Origin: Patescibacteria group bacterium
GTDB taxonomy: Bacteria > Patescibacteriota > Minisyncoccia > Phycocordibacterales > UBA5272
DNA: 7,182 nt
NCBI GenBank assembly: GCA_030837425.1
Contig: JAUPLJ010000028.1
Span: forward strand, 1-7,182
Direction: 5' to 3'
This document shows positions 6,192 to 7,182 of this stretch, one piece after another. The translations under genes and the position numbers were made by a program. The stretch's first letter is position 1, and the number at the start of each line of letters is the position of its first letter. Below the pieces are notes generated by a model. The model was not told the DNA's origin, searched no databases, and saw only the letters and a list, made by a program, of their open reading frames with translations.

Positions 6192-6401
6192 CTAAAAACA
6201 ATAATACAAGTCAATGTCGATTTTTGCTTCTGGTATTGTTGTAGTCGCATCTTTTGGAATTAAAGAATATGTAATTTTAGTAAATGGGATTTTAATAACA
6301 ACTTTTTCTTTTATATTATTTTTTAAAGTAAATATTACTATAATAATTATTATAGTGAAACTAAAAATGAGTACTGAGAGTACCATTTGTTTTTTATTCA
6401 T
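6192..6401 (-). CDS. Small membrane-anchored protein, hypothetical
   Basis: This 69-residue frame starts with ATG at 6401 and ends in TAG. It encodes MNKKQ, a strongly hydrophobic segment (about 7-26, ending IIIIIVIFTL), a Lys-rich junction (KNNIKEK) and a short polar tail of about 37 residues. That is the pattern of a single-pass or uncleaved-signal protein with its tail outside. I do not recognise a family. An opposite-strand frame (6214-6459, 81 residues) overlaps it and is also hydrophobic. I prefer the minus strand because of its Lys-rich N-terminus and because it matches the strand of its neighbours. Real, but unproven; it could be a non-coding gap. Confidence 0.45.
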   Translation of the reverse strand: MNKKQMVLSVLIFSFTIIIIIVIFTLKNNIKEKVVIKIPFTKITYSLIPKDATTTIPEAKIDIDLYYCF

Positions 6402-6407
6402 ACATTC

Positions 6408-6435
6408 ATCATATACTTATCTAGTAACTATGCAA
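6408..6435 (-). promoter_or_regulatory. Possible promoter of the small membrane protein
   Basis: The minus strand has TTGCAT (6435-6430), a 16-base spacer and TATGAT (6413-6408). The ATG lies only 6 bases past the -10 box, so the transcript would be essentially leaderless. The -35 match is poor. Confidence 0.3.
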
Positions 6436-6511
6436 GGAGGTAGAGGATTTTACTCCTAGTGTGTCGTTAGTAGCGATCTGGGGATTGTTAATAATAAAAT
6501 AATAAAATAAC

Positions 6512-6538
6512 CCCTGTAATTTTATTACAGGGTTTTTT
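6512..6538. terminator. Rho-independent terminator, probably bidirectional
   Basis: A 9-bp stem (CCCTGTAAT at 6512-6520 with ATTACAGGG at 6524-6532) has a TTT loop and six T on the plus side (6533-6538). On the minus strand it lies 12 bases past the stop of the 6551-6886 frame and is followed by TTATTTTATTATTTT, so it should end the GerMN-side transcript. The better U-tract faces the plus strand, where no gene is evident. Confidence 0.8.
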
Positions 6539-6550
6539 ATTAAAGAAATA

Positions 6551-6886
6551 CTAAAAGATTGGTCCTTCAATGACAGATATCTTTCCATCAGGATTCTTAA
6601 TTATTTTAATAACTGAGAATTCTACAAGAAGTTCTTTAGGGATATTGTCAGCTTTAAACCATTTAGGATCTTTGCCAAATGGATTTTCTATGTTTGGAGC
6701 ATATCCTAAAAAAACTAAGTTATTTTCCTTGTCATTCTTTAAAATTTTAAAGAAAAGGTCTTTTCGCTCCTCTATAAAGTTCACAATGTGTATATGTTCA
6801 CAAGGAAATAAAAATTTTAAATATTTATTTTTTATCAATCCAATATCTAGGTATTTTGTCGCACTTACTTTCTGAGACATCTGCAT
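6551..6886 (-). CDS. Unrecognised short ORF, possibly the out-of-frame end of the GerMN gene
   Basis: The frame ends at TAG 6553-6551. Possible starts are GTG 6889, ATG 6886, ATG 6880 and TTG 6838; ATG 6886 gives 111 residues. The first 17 or so residues overlap the GerMN frame and are probably not meaningful. The rest is a mixed alpha/beta sequence with FIEERKDLFFKIL, LVFLGYAPNIENPFG and a closing KIIKNPDGKISVIEGPIF, without a signal peptide of its own. I know no family for it. Two readings remain. It may be a separate small gene overlapping its neighbour. Or, if one A is removed from the A6 run at 6828-6833, it is the C-terminus of the exported GerMN protein. The lack of its own Shine-Dalgarno and the long overlap favour the second reading slightly. 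Confidence 0.55.
   Translation of the reverse strand: MQMSQKVSATKYLDIGLIKNKYLKFLFPCEHIHIVNFIEERKDLFFKILKNDKENNLVFLGYAPNIENPFGKDPKWFKADNIPKELLVEFSVIKIIKNPDGKISVIEGPIF
6825..6836 (-). other. Possible frameshift at the end of the GerMN frame
   Basis: The coding strand reads GAT AAA AAA TAA, with A6 at 6833-6828 immediately before the stop. With five A the frame continues as GAT AAA AAT AAA TAT TTA into the 6551 frame. This would be a one-base insertion relative to an intact gene, or a +1 shift. Confidence 0.4.
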
Positions 6887-7182
6887 CACTCACTGAACAC
6901 CAGTCAAATATTTTTCCATTAAGATAAACTTCTATTTTATTTACTGTATCAAATTGAAATGCTGATTGATTAATTTGTTCACGAATTTCTGGGAAAGAAC
7001 AGTCCCCTGGACCATACATACTACCTGTTAGCATAACCTTGGCAATTCCGTCTTTTATACTTACTGACTGATAAAATAGTTTTACATAACTTCCAATCGG
7101 ATTTCTAATATCATCTGCTTTAATTTCTGGTTCAGATTTTATATCAAATAACATTTTGTAGGTTGCATCAAGGATTGCGGAA
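6825..7182 (-). CDS. GerMN-domain protein, start beyond the window
   Basis: The frame is open from the right edge (118 visible residues) to TAA at 6827-6825. An ATG at 7154 is in frame, but nine coherent residues precede it (SAILDATYK). They fit the helix that normally leads GerMN, so the true start is probably upstream. The visible part has a helix (ILDATYKMLF), YVKLFYQSVSIKDGIAKVML (strand, turn, strand), then FPEIREQINQSAFQF (helix) and NKIEVYLNGKIFDWC (final strands). This is the order of the GerMN domain, an extracytoplasmic alpha/beta module first described in GerM and LpqB and found in many exported proteins. Its ligand is not established. Any signal peptide would lie off the edge. The frame ends in an A-run that may be a frameshift. 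Confidence 0.7.
   Translation of the reverse strand, partial: SAILDATYKMLFDIKSEPEIKADDIRNPIGSYVKLFYQSVSIKDGIAKVMLTGSMYGPGDCSFPEIREQINQSAFQFDTVNKIEVYLNGKIFDWCSVSDADVSESKCDKIPRYWIDKK

Noticed and set aside
6434..6440. Plus-strand AAGGAGG, a perfect Shine-Dalgarno
   Set aside because: No start codon with a useful frame lies at the right distance; the nearest GTG (6459) is too far and stops after three codons.
6214..6459. Plus-strand frame of 81 hydrophobic residues
   Set aside because: It overlaps the minus-strand small membrane frame, lacks a basic N-terminus and has a hydrophobic sequence without a clear end; kept only as an alternative.
6480..6514. GGGG (6480-6483) could pair with CCCC (6511-6514) as an antiterminator
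   Set aside because: Only four pairs over a long AT loop, and there is no plus-strand gene downstream to regulate.
6570..6875. Plus-strand frame of 101 residues
   Set aside because: It lies antisense to the 6551-6886 frame and has no domain or start signal.
534..7182. UGA recoding to Gly, as in some candidate phyla lineages
   Set aside because: Frames carry no in-frame TGA, conserved Gly use GGN, and the two frame breaks end in TAA and are shifts, not recoded stops.

Overview
The window looks like part of a small-genome bacterium of the candidate phyla radiation (Patescibacteria, Parcubacteria-like). The basis is a very AT-rich sequence (about 30% GC by eye), short genes for exported proteins, and a family set common there: lamin-tail (LTD) plus PKD proteins, peptidoglycan-binding domain plus Fn3, DUF5666, MliC and GerMN. 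All recognisable stop codons are TAA or TAG. Conserved Gly positions use GGN and Trp uses TGG, so the standard bacterial code reads the genes and no UGA recoding is visible. The lineage is an inference; there is no rRNA or other marker gene here.

Layout: all genes except one are on the minus strand. From the right edge leftwards they are: a GerMN-domain protein cut by the window edge (6825-7182), overlapped out of frame by a short unrecognised ORF (6551-6886); a terminator (6512-6538); a small membrane-anchored ORF (6192-6401); a secreted peptidoglycan-binding plus Fn3 protein (5261-5923) with its own terminator; a membrane-anchored MliC-type lysozyme-inhibitor-like protein (4140-5084) with two abutting perfect palindromes upstream; the lone plus-strand gene, a secreted two-repeat DUF5666 protein (3278-4072), ending at a shared bidirectional terminator; an LTD-PKD-LTD surface protein split by a frameshift (1768-3152); a second peptidoglycan-binding protein translationally coupled to it (534-1757); and an integral membrane protein running off the left edge (1-284).

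Almost every product carries a signal peptide or membrane anchor and acts outside the cytoplasm. Three bear on peptidoglycan: two have wall-binding domains and one has a lysozyme-inhibitor fold. This reads as a cell-envelope or surface gene neighbourhood, not one pathway. The two leftmost full genes form a clear operon; the others look separately transcribed.

Two reading frames are broken at A-runs on the coding strand (A5 at 2497-2501, A6 at 6828-6833). Both sit in the string GATAAAAA just before a stop codon. Sequencing or assembly indels are the simplest explanation, with true mutation or recoding as alternatives. I see no tRNA, rRNA, CRISPR array, insertion sequence or phage gene. No gene-free stretch exceeds 300 bases; the longest (5924-6191 and 285-533) hold only weak signals.
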